Positions 18,154-27,285 of a stretch of 64,000 nucleotides of DNA are shown piece after piece. The DNA is from Candidatus Nitrosocosmicus arcticus (GTDB lineage: Archaea > Thermoproteota > Nitrososphaeria > Nitrososphaerales > Nitrososphaeraceae), in the NCBI RefSeq assembly GCF_007826885.1, contig NZ_ML675578.1:186001-250000 (forward strand), in the 5' to 3' direction. Within the stretch, counting starts at the first letter, position 1, and each line of letters opens with the position of its first letter. The translations under genes were made by a program, and so were the position numbers. A model generated the notes under the pieces. That model worked only from the letters and a program-made list of their open reading frames with translations. It searched no databases and had not been told where the DNA came from.

Positions 18154-20328
18154 TTGTCAGGTGCTTGTGAATACGTACCTCAAACAAACGGACAATTAGA
18201 ACATGGTGAAAAGTTATCCGAAAGGAATTTAGACATGGTTAGACTTGCTGGGGTATCAGTAGTCACTATAGTTGTGGCTTGGTTAAATCTAATACCTATC
18301 GAATGGTTAACTAATTCAATAATATTACTCACTGTAATAGTAGGGGGTTTTCCAATCTTTAAAGAGTCATTTATGGCTCTAAGCAAAGGACGTATCAACA
18401 TGGAACTATCCATGGTATTGGCAATCATTGCTTCACTATTCTTATTGGAATTTCTTCCAGCCATCGTAATTACATTATTTGCACTATTATCTGAGTTTTT
18501 GGAGGAATACATAGTACAAAAGGGTCGAAAAAATATCGCGATGCTATATAGTCGTGCTCCTAAAAAGGCATTATTACTGAGAGAATCAACGGGTGATGCG
18601 AATCAATCAGGGTCTGAAACAACCTTTTCCTCGGCACGAGAAATTCCAGTAGAGGATCTGAAGATTGGAGACATTGTTATTATCAGAGAAGGCGATAACG
18701 TTCCTATAGATGGTAGTATTATAGACGGCTCATCTACTATTGACCAATCTACAATAACAGGGGAGAGCTTGCCAATAGAAAAAAGTGTGGGAGATTTTGT
18801 ATATGCGGGGACTACCAACCTTTCCAGTAGATTAGAAGTGCGATGTGAAAAAATCTCTACCCAAACAGCATATGCAAAAATAATTCGCCTAGTAGAAGAA
18901 TCTGAAACAAACAAGGCCCCTATTCAAAAATTAAGTGATAAAATGGCAACAAGATTAATTCAATTTGCAATAGGACTATCTGTACTTACATTTATTGTTA
19001 CTCAAAACTTGGTAACCACCTTATCGGTGATTGTAGTTGCTGGAGCCTGTGGACTGGCAGTAGGAACACCCATTGCCCTTCTTGCTTCAAATAGTAAACT
19101 TGCCAAAAATGGTGTGGTGGTTAAGGGAGGTATTCAAATAGAAAATATAAGTAATGCAGGAACGATTGTTTTTGATAAAACCGGTACTTTAGCAATGGGT
19201 AAACCAGCCGTTATACAGGTAATTTCCTTTTCTAAAGATATACCGCAAAATAAGATTTTAGAATATGCTGCGATAGTGGAGAAAGATGTAAACCACCCAT
19301 TAGCAAAAGCCATTGTAGAAAAAGCTCAGATAGAACAAATTAAGATTGAAGAACAGACTGCTGAGGATTTCAAAAGTGGTGAAACCATACCTAAGGCGAT
19401 TGATACTGCTCGGAGTAAGGAAAACACCATTAAGATGGGAAGAGGTGTTTCGGTAATTTATAAAAGTCGTCGAATCAGTGCAGGTAATATAAAATTTATT
19501 GAAGAACAATTTAGGAATTTATATAAGATGGATGATGATCTGATTGATACAAAATTTTCTTATTTTTCTTCTGATCGATTATCTGTAAAAAATCCAGTTA
19601 ATATCGATACTGATGCAAGCCCCCAGTTAGTTTTAAAGAATCTGAATATAGATGACGCTAATTGTGAATACATTGATAATGTTACTGATAAGGAGAATAT
19701 CGCTACAGTAGCAGAGGCATCGAGCATTGTTGTCATTGCGTTAGATTCTGAAATTATCGGCGCTATATTATTAGAGGATAACCTGAGAGATAATGCAATA
19801 GAAGCAATAACAACAATAAAATCAATGGGGTTACATACGGTTATGCTTACAGGTGATAATGAAAATATTGCAAAAAAAATAGCCAACGAAGTGGGAATCG
19901 AAGAATTTCATGCAAATTTGCTTCCGGAAGATAAAGTTACTAAAATAAGAGAAATAGTTAAAAATCAAGACGTAAAGAGAAAAAAAAGAACCGTAATAAT
20001 GGTGGGGGATGGCATAAATGATGCACCTGCATTAGCTGAATCAGATGTGGGAATCGCAATGGGAAAAACAGGAACAGATATTGTTATAGAGACAGCTGAT
20101 GTTATACTAATGACTGAGAATCTTACTAAAATACCTCATTTAATAAAGACTTCTCAAGGTACCTTATTTACCATAAGACAGAATTTTTTTGGGACCCTAT
20201 CTGTGGATGGTTTAGGATTCATCCTTGCTTTCATTGGCCTACTTAATCCGTTACTAGCTGCCTTCATTCACGTTGGATCAGAACTCCTATTCATGATAAA
20301 TTCAGCTAGACTATTAAAGGGAAATTAA
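18154..20328 (+). CDS. P1B-type heavy-metal-transporting ATPase
   Basis: 724 residues from TTG. It has the phosphorylation motif DKTGT (D341), actuator TITGES, the HP motif of P1B pumps (VNHPLA), TGDN, and the hinge GDGINDAPALAESDVGIAMG. The membrane metal motif reads GACGLAVGTP, so it has a single Cys-Gly rather than the CPC of copper pumps or CPx generally. No N-terminal HMA metal-binding domain is seen. The nucleotide-binding domain carries an unusual low-conservation insert of about 90 residues between the HP motif and TGDN (about residues 440-530). The substrate metal cannot be predicted from the motif. It exports a metal from the cytoplasm or supplies one outside. EamA and CsoR-like genes follow on the same strand. 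Confidence 0.9.
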   Translation: MSGACEYVPQTNGQLEHGEKLSERNLDMVRLAGVSVVTIVVAWLNLIPIEWLTNSIILLTVIVGGFPIFKESFMALSKGRINMELSMVLAIIASLFLLEFLPAIVITLFALLSEFLEEYIVQKGRKNIAMLYSRAPKKALLLRESTGDANQSGSETTFSSAREIPVEDLKIGDIVIIREGDNVPIDGSIIDGSSTIDQSTITGESLPIEKSVGDFVYAGTTNLSSRLEVRCEKISTQTAYAKIIRLVEESETNKAPIQKLSDKMATRLIQFAIGLSVLTFIVTQNLVTTLSVIVVAGACGLAVGTPIALLASNSKLAKNGVVVKGGIQIENISNAGTIVFDKTGTLAMGKPAVIQVISFSKDIPQNKILEYAAIVEKDVNHPLAKAIVEKAQIEQIKIEEQTAEDFKSGETIPKAIDTARSKENTIKMGRGVSVIYKSRRISAGNIKFIEEQFRNLYKMDDDLIDTKFSYFSSDRLSVKNPVNIDTDASPQLVLKNLNIDDANCEYIDNVTDKENIATVAEASSIVVIALDSEIIGAILLEDNLRDNAIEAITTIKSMGLHTVMLTGDNENIAKKIANEVGIEEFHANLLPEDKVTKIREIVKNQDVKRKKRTVIMVGDGINDAPALAESDVGIAMGKTGTDIVIETADVILMTENLTKIPHLIKTSQGTLFTIRQNFFGTLSVDGLGFILAFIGLLNPLLAAFIHVGSELLFMINSARLLKGN

Positions 20329-20350
20329 TATTCAATTTTCTTTCTACAAA

Positions 20351-21274
20351 ATGTATTTTAACTTAACTTCATGGTCAAACAATAGAAATTATGGTTATCT
20401 ATATGCACTCATTTCTGCAATTCTATTTGGTTCAATAACTACAATAGCTAAACCATTACTTTTAACAAATATTACTCCTCTGACCCTTTCATCTCTGACG
20501 TATCTTATAGCCGGTATTTTTGCATTTTTCATTTTTGCAATTAAAAAAGAAAACAAAACAACAACTAAACCATCCCGTAAAGATTACTGGTTCCTATTCT
20601 TAATAGGAATAATAGGTGCAGCTCTTGCACCCTTCCTTTATTTTTCTGGTTTGCAAATGACTTCCGCGTCTAATACTTCTATTTTAACTAATGGGGAAAT
20701 AATTTTTACTGTCTTAATCGCACTACTATTTTTTAAGGAAAAATTAAGTAAAATTGGATACTTTGGCATTGTAGTTTCCATTATAGGGATCATGTTACTT
20801 TCTTTGGAATTTAAAGATTATTTTTATGTTAATTTTAACCTAGGAGACATCTTAATAGTTCTTTCAACATTACTTTGGGGATTGGATAACAACTTGAGTA
20901 AAGTGGTTTCAAAAAGAATTCCTTCATCAATAACTATTGTTATGGTAAAATCACTTATTGGAGGCTCGATTCTTTTACTCATCTCTACGCTGTTAAATGA
21001 AAGTATGAAAATAGATATAATGAATATTCCGTATCTCTTACTTTTGGGAGTAGGAGGCTTTGGTGTATCACTTTATTTTTTTCTGAAAGCTTTGAGAATA
21101 TTGGGAACTCTAAAATCCATAATGATATTCTCCTCATCCTCTATTTTTAGCCTATTTTTTTCATTTGTATTCTTAAAAGAGGTTATAGGCGTACCTGATG
21201 TGTTTGCAATGCTTTTAATGATCTTCGGAATATATTTAGTTACTAGGGATGAAGCGTATAATACACCCGTATAG
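20351..21274 (+). CDS. DMT-superfamily transporter (EamA family)
   Basis: 307 residues and about ten transmembrane helices arranged as two EamA repeats. The first begins YGYLYALISAILFGSITTIAKP. The second begins LGDILIVLSTLLWGLDNNLSK. The charged loop KKENKTTTKPSRKD falls between helices. These proteins export or import small metabolites by exchange; substrates range from amino acids to metals and cannot be told from sequence. It starts 22 bases after the P-type ATPase stop and is probably co-transcribed with it. Confidence 0.88.
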   Translation: MYFNLTSWSNNRNYGYLYALISAILFGSITTIAKPLLLTNITPLTLSSLTYLIAGIFAFFIFAIKKENKTTTKPSRKDYWFLFLIGIIGAALAPFLYFSGLQMTSASNTSILTNGEIIFTVLIALLFFKEKLSKIGYFGIVVSIIGIMLLSLEFKDYFYVNFNLGDILIVLSTLLWGLDNNLSKVVSKRIPSSITIVMVKSLIGGSILLLISTLLNESMKIDIMNIPYLLLLGVGGFGVSLYFFLKALRILGTLKSIMIFSSSSIFSLFFSFVFLKEVIGVPDVFAMLLMIFGIYLVTRDEAYNTPV

Positions 21275-21404
21275 CGAATTGGAAAGGTAACCCTAGCTGG
21301 GAAAGTTGAGGGCATTCAGGAGTATCAAGTCAGGGACAACTACTCTGATATTTTGTTTCCTAGTTTTTGTCTAAATACAATCTCGATGATCCCAGAATGA
21401 AATT

Positions 21405-21599
21405 CTATTTAATATCTTGCAAAGTTTTGAGGCTTCCTAAATACCGCTTCTTTTCTGTTTTCATCAAGTATAGAATTCCTATAACTAGTATTACTTCCAT
21501 GGTTTTGGCTAAAATTCCTGCCAAGTTAACATCTTCAGGGATAGAGTTTGGTGAAAGTGGTGGAGGGAAAGTAACCGAATATATGTACAAAAATACCAA
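21405..21599 (-). CDS. Possible small membrane protein
   Basis: 64 codons. The C-terminal part (NLAGILAKTMEVILVIGILYL, then MKTEKKRYLGSL) looks like a transmembrane helix with a positively charged tail. The start is uncertain; an overlapping plus-strand frame at 21367 has no such pattern. It is convergent with the EamA gene. Weak evidence only. Confidence 0.35.
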   Translation of the reverse strand: MVFLYIYSVTFPPPLSPNSIPEDVNLAGILAKTMEVILVIGILYLMKTEKKRYLGSLKTLQDIK

Positions 21600-21972
21600 C
21601 CTTGCTTCTTAAAAATCAGAAAATGATAAATAGTAACTATATGGAGAAAATTTAGTATTTTTCTACCTATTTGGTAGGAATTGAACAGAAAATCTGATAC
21701 ACTTTATGGAGATACTGTTGCTATAACATTCTTAGAACCTTTGTTTATATATAATCAAAAAAAGCCTTCACTAGAAAAATACCACAACCATATCAAGATG
21801 GTTAAGATAAAATACCAAAATACTAAATTGCAGACTATTTACACTTCAACCCAAATCCAAAAAACCATAATATTGAAAATCAGTACCTATTTAGAATTAA
21901 AGACCGCAAATTAGCACTACATAAATCTAAAAAGATTTAAGGCGACTATATTAATTGGATAATCTGACCAAG
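21600..21972. other. Intergenic stretch with short inverted repeat
   Basis: CTACC-TATTT-GGTAG at 21663-21677 is a small palindrome. It partly recalls the CCTAT...TAGG arms before the P-type ATPase, but the resemblance is short. A 77-codon frame from 21681 is low-complexity AT sequence and is not supported. Confidence 0.35.
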
Positions 21973-21982
21973 TTTTTATAAG
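21973..21982 (+). promoter_or_regulatory. TATA box of the CsoR-family gene
   Basis: TTTTTATAAG is centred about 26 bases before the ATG at 22004, implying a leaderless transcript and a promoter separate from the ATPase operon. Confidence 0.55.
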
Positions 21983-22003
21983 GTATAATACAGAAGTAAA
22001 AAC

Positions 22004-22264
22004 ATGACTCATCATAAAACACCTGAATTAAAGAAAAGAATGGCAAGAATTGAAGGCCATGTAAAGGGCATTAGAAGGATGTTGGATGAAGATAAAAGTT
22101 ATCCAGAAGTAGTTCAGCAAATTTCTGCTGTCCGTGCAGCATTAGATAAAGTTATTGAAGTAATGGTCCAAGATTTGGTTGAGCATTACGTTAGCCAAAC
22201 AACAAATCCTAAAGAAAAAGCTATAATACTCGAGTTAAAAGATACTGTTTCCAGTATTTTATGA
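22004..22264 (+). CDS. CsoR/RcnR/FrmR-family (DUF156) regulator without the copper ligands
   Basis: 86 residues, full length for the family of small all-helical tetrameric repressors. RMARIEGHVKGIRRMLDEDK matches the conserved first helix. In the second helix the family cysteine (Cys36 of CsoR) is replaced by Tyr in SYPEVVQQI. The histidine and second cysteine (His61 and Cys65) are replaced by Leu and Tyr in QDLVEHYVS. Copper sensing as in CsoR is therefore not possible; an alternative effector or a divergent metal set is needed. It lies 730 bases after the EamA gene, on the same strand as the P-type ATPase. It could bind the palindrome at 18121. Confidence 0.85.
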   Translation: MTHHKTPELKKRMARIEGHVKGIRRMLDEDKSYPEVVQQISAVRAALDKVIEVMVQDLVEHYVSQTTNPKEKAIILELKDTVSSIL

Positions 22265-23387
22265 CGTTATTGCTTTTCGACATTACGTCGTACCTCGAAT
22301 TCTGAAAATTTGTTAGATTTCCTCATTTTTTGTAAAATATAAATTATACAATTCCTTGTTGTTATTTTGAATAGCATTTTACTAACAAATTCGTTGTAGT
22401 TTGTATTTTTGTAATAGGACTAATAATACTAATTTCCGCCATATTTTTTTATTTTTTATTATAAGAAAATTTGGAATTTAGATAGTATAGTTATCTATTA
22501 GTATGTTGTTCTCTTTTTACACTTTCAACTGAATTTGTAAAAAGATATGCTATTAAGTCAGTGAGTAGATGAGAACACGAGAAAGCGCGTACAGGATCTT
22601 AGTGGAGGACTGCCAAGAATGCTACTGTAAGACCGCATCATATCCTTTTCTTTAGAAGAAATATACCAGCAAAAGATGATATACTCTAAGCTCATTTAAT
22701 GATTTCCAGGCTATGTTCAGCTCTGACAATGAAATCTACATTACTTGGTAAGGCTATAATTTTACAAACGTAAACCTGTGTTGTTTAATATGAATAATAC
22801 TATCATCACCCCAGTGAGTTAGTTGGGAGGAAAGAAAACTAGAATTAATAACAGCCCTAATAATAGAAAAAAATTAATCAGAAATAATCGAAAAATCCTC
22901 TCTTCTATTTTTGGCCATTGTTAGGATTTGTGTGACTAGGATAAATTCCAAATTTAGATAGAAAAAATGGTCATAAAGGAAAATTTGAATACAAGATAAA
23001 AGATGATCTTTTGTTTTTGTCAACCTCACATGTAAACGAATCCCCATTCCTCTTATTCTTAATTTAAGACATAAAGATATGATTCCCCGTTTTTATAGCA
23101 GGGCTTCGAATCCCACTCCCCGCGCTTCAAACGTGGGTTCTAGATATATAATACATGTAATTTGACAAGGATGAAAAATTAATTTTTCTAATCTTGTTCC
23201 ATCAAACTTGTCTTTGTGAAGCACATTGCTGTTATTGATACATAGGAAAAAATTGAATCCATTTGTGGTGTCATATTTGTTTCACAAACCTATCGATTAA
23301 CCTTATGATTTTTATTATGAAATGTGATCACAAAAATCATTATATTTCAGTACGTTATGATATTGTTATGTTAATCAATCAAGGATC
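22265..23387. other. Long intergenic stretch with remnants of small membrane peptides
   Basis: On the minus strand near 22830-22920 a frame ends FLLLGLLLILVFFPPN but needs a frameshift to reach an ATG (MAKNRRE). On the plus strand near 22390-22460 a hydrophobic segment (VVVCIFVIGLIILI) has no start codon. Both could be decayed one-helix proteins. A family-B repeat lies at 23081. Otherwise nothing. Confidence 0.35.
23081..23127 (+). repeat. tRNA-T-arm-like dispersed repeat, copy 3 (family B)
   Basis: GATTCCCCGTTTTTATAGCA then GGGCTTCGAATCCCACTCCC and CGCGCTT. It is almost identical in layout to 38935-38982. GCTTCGAATCCC looks like a tRNA T-loop with its 3' stem strand. Confidence 0.6.
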
Positions 23388-23900
23388 TCAAACTTTTAAT
23401 TGGTATTTTTTTTCCTTTTGTGCTTTCCTAAATTCATAAGCCGGGCTATTTACCACAAGTTCTTTCAGAAAAACAATAGCCACAGGAAGCTCCAATTTTT
23501 TACGCGCTGAAATGTAGTTGGATAGTTTGACTATTGGAATCTCATTCTGAATGGTTTTTATTTTCTCGTTGATTACTTTATGAGGTTCAGTATTAAGTAA
23601 TGATTCGATTAATGTATCAGATAAGAAATTAACCCTCATTTGTTCTGGAAAAAACCTGACCAGAAACTCCAGCCTTTCAAAGGATGTTACGATGTCATTG
23701 AAAATATCGTAGATAATTTGAGTCTCCAAATCAACTTCTGATTTGTGATTTGTGATTGGTTTCTGCGATGACAACTTTCCTGTTTTCTTATTTAGTGCGA
23801 TTGCAATTCCATTATGGATCAATGTGATATGTCTATTAGCATTTGTTCTCCTTGGGGTTTTATACAAACATGAATTACATTCGTACACGTTCTCACTCAT
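23388..23900 (-). CDS. C2H2 zinc-finger protein
   Basis: 170 residues. The N-terminus is a C2H2 finger: YECNSCLYKTPRRTNANRHI, then LIH, giving C8, C11, H24 and H29 by position. A variable basic linker follows, then a helical domain (TQIIYDIFNDIVTSFERLEFL) to the end. Archaeal one-finger proteins like this are common in mobile elements and act as DNA-binding regulators. The ATPase at 2531 carries the same kind of finger at its C-terminus. The promoter carries a near-perfect inverted repeat (23931-23949), suggesting autoregulation. Confidence 0.75.
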   Translation of the reverse strand: MSENVYECNSCLYKTPRRTNANRHITLIHNGIAIALNKKTGKLSSQKPITNHKSEVDLETQIIYDIFNDIVTSFERLEFLVRFFPEQMRVNFLSDTLIESLLNTEPHKVINEKIKTIQNEIPIVKLSNYISARKKLELPVAIVFLKELVVNSPAYEFRKAQKEKKYQLKV

Positions 23901-23916
23901 GTCATATCCATATTGC

Positions 23917-23949
23917 CCGTATTATATAATGAATCACTCAGAGTGACTC
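23917..23949 (-). promoter_or_regulatory. Promoter and palindromic operator of the zinc-finger gene
   Basis: Read on the minus strand, GAGTCACTC-T-GAGTGATTC (9-bp arms, one mismatch, at 23931-23949) directly precedes ATTATATAATAC, the TATA box, which is about 25 bases from the ATG at 23900. The half-site GAGTGAC recurs twice more at 24025 and 24035, ten bases apart. The arrangement is that of a regulator binding next to the TATA/BRE. Confidence 0.6.
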
Positions 23950-24041
23950 ATACATGTGGAATTGTAACAAATCAAAAATTTATTCAACATATATTAAATG
24001 TCAGTGATCGAAAGCGTTATTTGAGAGTGACTCGGAGTGAC

Positions 24042-25070
24042 GCGCAATGATGCAGTCAACTTCAATCTTAAATAATTATTGAACAGCCAACAAGATTATT
24101 ATCTTATCGTTGTCGTCCGGTGGTTCTTTTAACAGTTATGCAAACACGTCGAGGCTTTCTTCCTGTAAACTGATTGTGCTTGCTTTGATTCTGCGTTTTA
24201 TATTATGAGCATTGTTCTAATCAGACACAACTTTAATTATCAATTGAATATACACTATATAACAATTTCATAGACTCTAAAGCCAACCAAGGAAGGTCTG
24301 AAATATACACAAGAATAACAATATTTCACTTCAAACCACTAGGAGAGGGATCGGAACATTGCTATTAAAAGGGGTCAAGTAATTCAGTATCAATAGGCTA
24401 GTAAACCAAAATCTCAGATTCTTCATAATGACTATAGAGGATGGGTTTGTTTGTATATCAAATAGTCATGATTATAGAATTTAGTGATCTGAAAAAACGG
24501 CTGATATATTTGTCTTAGCATACTCATTATTTAGATAAACGACGCTTGACGCCTATTGAATTCTTGTGAGATTAGATAACTGTTCTCTTTTAACTGGATG
24601 TATCTTTCTTCGTAATTGGAATTTGAGATATTTGATTGTTAAAGCTATCCTATATAAAATATGGAGTATTTGATTCACTGGCTTTAGATATATTGAATAT
24701 AAATCAATATCATGAATTACAAATTAATTCAAACAAAACGAGAGTTTTCCTACTACGTGAGTGATCCTTCTAATTGTTGTTTTTTACCAGACTACAATGA
24801 ACCCGTAAAAGATGTAGATGAGTAGATGTTTGCTTAGGATTAAAAATGAGAGAGGTAAATGCATTATGTATTCTTATGATCCTATCAAAGAGAATGAATA
24901 CTATGAAAGTTGGGATGAAAGTTTTAAGAAATGACAAAATTAAAAACTTTATTATTTTATTGAAGTTGTTGGATAAGAAAGATGAGACTCAATAACAATC
25001 TTCTACTCACTTTTTTAATTATAGATAAGATAGATTTGAAATCTATTTTCCTTTTTATAAATAGAGAAAC
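24042..25070. other. Long gene-free stretch
   Basis: Only short frames, such as 22 codons starting MYSYDPIKENEYYESW at 24867-24935, which reads protein-like but is too short to call. No repeats of the families found elsewhere. Confidence 0.35.
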
Positions 25071-25556
25071 TTATTCAAAAATGAATCTCCAGTTGTAATT
25101 GCTTTCTAATAGATGAACTATGACCGGATCAAACTGTATATATTTTTTAGAATCCTCCATCGCAGATGTTCCTAGTTCTTTGAAAAAGTTTTCCAATCCT
25201 GCAGGAGTGTAAGTTACAAGTAGTTTGCCTTGTTCTTTTCCAATTTTTCTATAAGAATGACTTATGTCTTTTTCAAATCTTAACACCGTGTCTTTATTTC
25301 CTTCTAGTGTTTCTTTTCCATATCTAAAGGAAAAATCGCCTTCAATCACGTGCATTACCAATGCTTCGTTTCCGTGCTTGTGTAAAGGTATTTCTGACTC
25401 TTCACCTGAAGGAAAGGTAATTTCAATTATCGAATATTTATTTTGAGTCTGCTTCCCAGTTACAAGAATTTTATAAATTATTCCATTTAGATTGTATTGT
25501 TCAATCGATTTGTAGTCTTTGGAAAAGACCACATTATCCTTTTCATCGCTCATCAT
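25071..25556 (-). CDS. Cupin-domain protein
   Basis: 161 residues. The double-stranded beta-helix signature is visible: IPLHKHGNEALVMHVIEGDFSF (first cupin motif with the His pair and Glu), and LRFEKDISHSYRK (second motif histidine). A C-terminal helix (GLENFFKELG) is typical of single-domain cupins. It presumably binds a metal through these residues; the reaction is unknown. The gene stands alone. Confidence 0.8.
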   Translation of the reverse strand: MMSDEKDNVVFSKDYKSIEQYNLNGIIYKILVTGKQTQNKYSIIEITFPSGEESEIPLHKHGNEALVMHVIEGDFSFRYGKETLEGNKDTVLRFEKDISHSYRKIGKEQGKLLVTYTPAGLENFFKELGTSAMEDSKKYIQFDPVIVHLLESNYNWRFIFE

Positions 25557-25974
25557 TAATCATTACTTATTAGAGAAAATTTATTAATATTTAAGTAATT
25601 TCCAAATTCTATGATTATCACCACTTAAATTATTATAGTATATGTATGTGCTCCTATTACAATTCTAATAATTTATATCGGCAAAACTGATAGAATCTTC
25701 AAACAGGCCAATAAGTTTTAGAATAATCCAAACATGATGATTTATTCTGCGATGGATATAATACCAGTTTATATTTCGGTATTGAATCGTATCCCCACAG
25801 ATGTATTTAATCGCTTAAAATGCTACGGTTAGTATAAGGAATATTATCCTCATGATATTTCAACTGACAATATAATTACAATCATCAGAACCGCGGGTAG
25901 TAACATGATAACAAAAAATGGTATCTAGACGAGATCTTTCTTCTCTGCGTCTTAGGTTATGTTATTGTTTAATA
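25557..25974. other. Intergenic stretch containing repeat A copy 1
   Basis: No gene. It holds the first copy of the TATCCCCAC repeat and otherwise AT-rich sequence. Confidence 0.4.
25782..25800 (+). repeat. Repeat A copy 1 (TTGAATCGTATCCCCAC family)
   Basis: TTGAATCGTATCCCCACAG, the leftmost of ten copies found. Its left flank lacks the GATTCTATTCAA extension. Confidence 0.7.
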
Positions 25975-26139
25975 TCATGTGGATCGTTTTGTAATCATAT
26001 CGGTCTTTGAGCCACAAATATTGTCACAATTTACTGGATTAATTCTGCGGTCATGGGCATAAGACATCAATGACTCTCCTCCTATTACTTGACTGTCTCG
26101 ATGGAATGCTATTCTCCAATGTCCAGTATTACAGCTCAA
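25975..26139 (-). CDS. Possible small zinc-binding protein
   Basis: 54 residues from TTG, within a frame open further upstream. CLSCNTGHWRIAF and later CDNIC supply two cysteine pairs that could hold zinc. The sequence in between (DSQVIGGESLMSYAHDRRI) is protein-like. It follows immediately after the decayed gene at 26148-27046 in a different frame, so it may be the displaced C-terminus of that protein rather than an independent gene. Confidence 0.42.
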   Translation of the reverse strand: MSCNTGHWRIAFHRDSQVIGGESLMSYAHDRRINPVNCDNICGSKTDMITKRST

Positions 26140-26147
26140 GCAATATG

Positions 26148-27046
26148 CTATAGAAAATGGAGTGGAGCTTTTATTTCTCTTATAGAAACTATAGCATAGT
26201 CAAAATGCCAGAAACCATCAATTCGGGATGTGAACTGTCCTCCCCATATTATAGGTTTGTTATAGGGACCCTCCGTAGTGAACAACTGTTCCTGTAATGG
26301 TTTCCAATTGTTCTCTGGCTTTCCAGAGGGGTCAAATGGATCTGAATCCATATAGTCTCTTGCAGTTGTCGAATTGTTGTCCAAATTGGTCCGCATGATT
26401 GTCTTTCTGCCAATCCATCGACCTTCTGCAGTGTTATTGTCTGCAAATAGCTTGAGTGTGGACTTACCTGGTCCGCCAGGCACATAGCGCGGATGGTTGT
26501 ATTCCATGTTAGATCTAAGTGAATTATTTCCTTGACCGATTTGAACTTCAACTCCACACAACTTGCTTTAAAATTGTTACTGCCGATATGAACTCCGCCT
26601 CTTAATTTTGAGGAGCATTCAGTATGATTGAAGTTTGTCTTACCTGGTTGTCCTTGGAATTTGCCATCAGTTCTAAAATAGTAAGTGAATTCTGCATTTC
26701 GGTTATGTAGTGGGGTCCAAATAAATTGGGGCCCGGGATCGACCTTCCAATCATGTTTTTGGTTTTCGTTTAAACCTCCTCCACCATTAATATTTACTCT
26801 CACAGTTCTTCCCCTAGAACCGTCGCCATATCCAACACTGTTGCTCTTCTCTCCAAAAGGTAACTCCATTTTCACTCATCTTCTGAGCGCTATTGAAATC
26901 AGTACTAATAAAATTACCTTCATTAATATCATCCGAGTCAGAAAGATAAAATGCCGAACCTCCAGCAACTGACTCGCATATCATCTGTACCCTGTCCTTA
27001 TCCAAATTGTCAGATGATACTATAGGCCACCTCGTTTCTTGGACAT
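26148..27046 (-). pseudogene. Unknown protein gene with at least three frameshifts
   Basis: Starting at an ATG at 27046 (MSKKR), the coding signal shifts near 27028 to PIVSSDNLDKDRVQMICESV. It shifts again near 26870 to PFGEKSNSVGYGDGSRGRTV and FIWTPLHNRNAEFTYYFR, and once more near 26550 to CGVEVQIGQGNNSLRSNMEY and RWIGRKTIMRTNLDNNS, ending EIKAPLHFL. Read in order these make one aromatic- and Asn-rich beta protein of about 295 residues, possibly a carbohydrate-binding or lyase-like beta-sandwich. I cannot name the family. It is clearly disrupted. Confidence 0.7.
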
Positions 27047-27285
27047 AGCTATAACTATTTTAGACATGCATTCATAATAAGGTGTGGATATTTAATATTA
27101 TTGGTATAATAGTCCAATATCGCTATAGGGTGTATTTGATAAGACGAAGAAAATAAAATGACAATGGCCTAAAGTCTAAATAATATTTCAAGCAATGGAT
27201 TCGCGTAAAGCTTTCATAACTATTCTGATAGATCGGGTTAGATGTTTAAGTACGCTTATATTCTAATGCATAAATTTCTATTTAA

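Noticed and set aside
21681-21914. 77-codon frame upstream of the CsoR-like gene
   Set aside because: Low-complexity Lys/Thr/Ile composition, and it runs close to the TATA box of the next gene without its own start signals.
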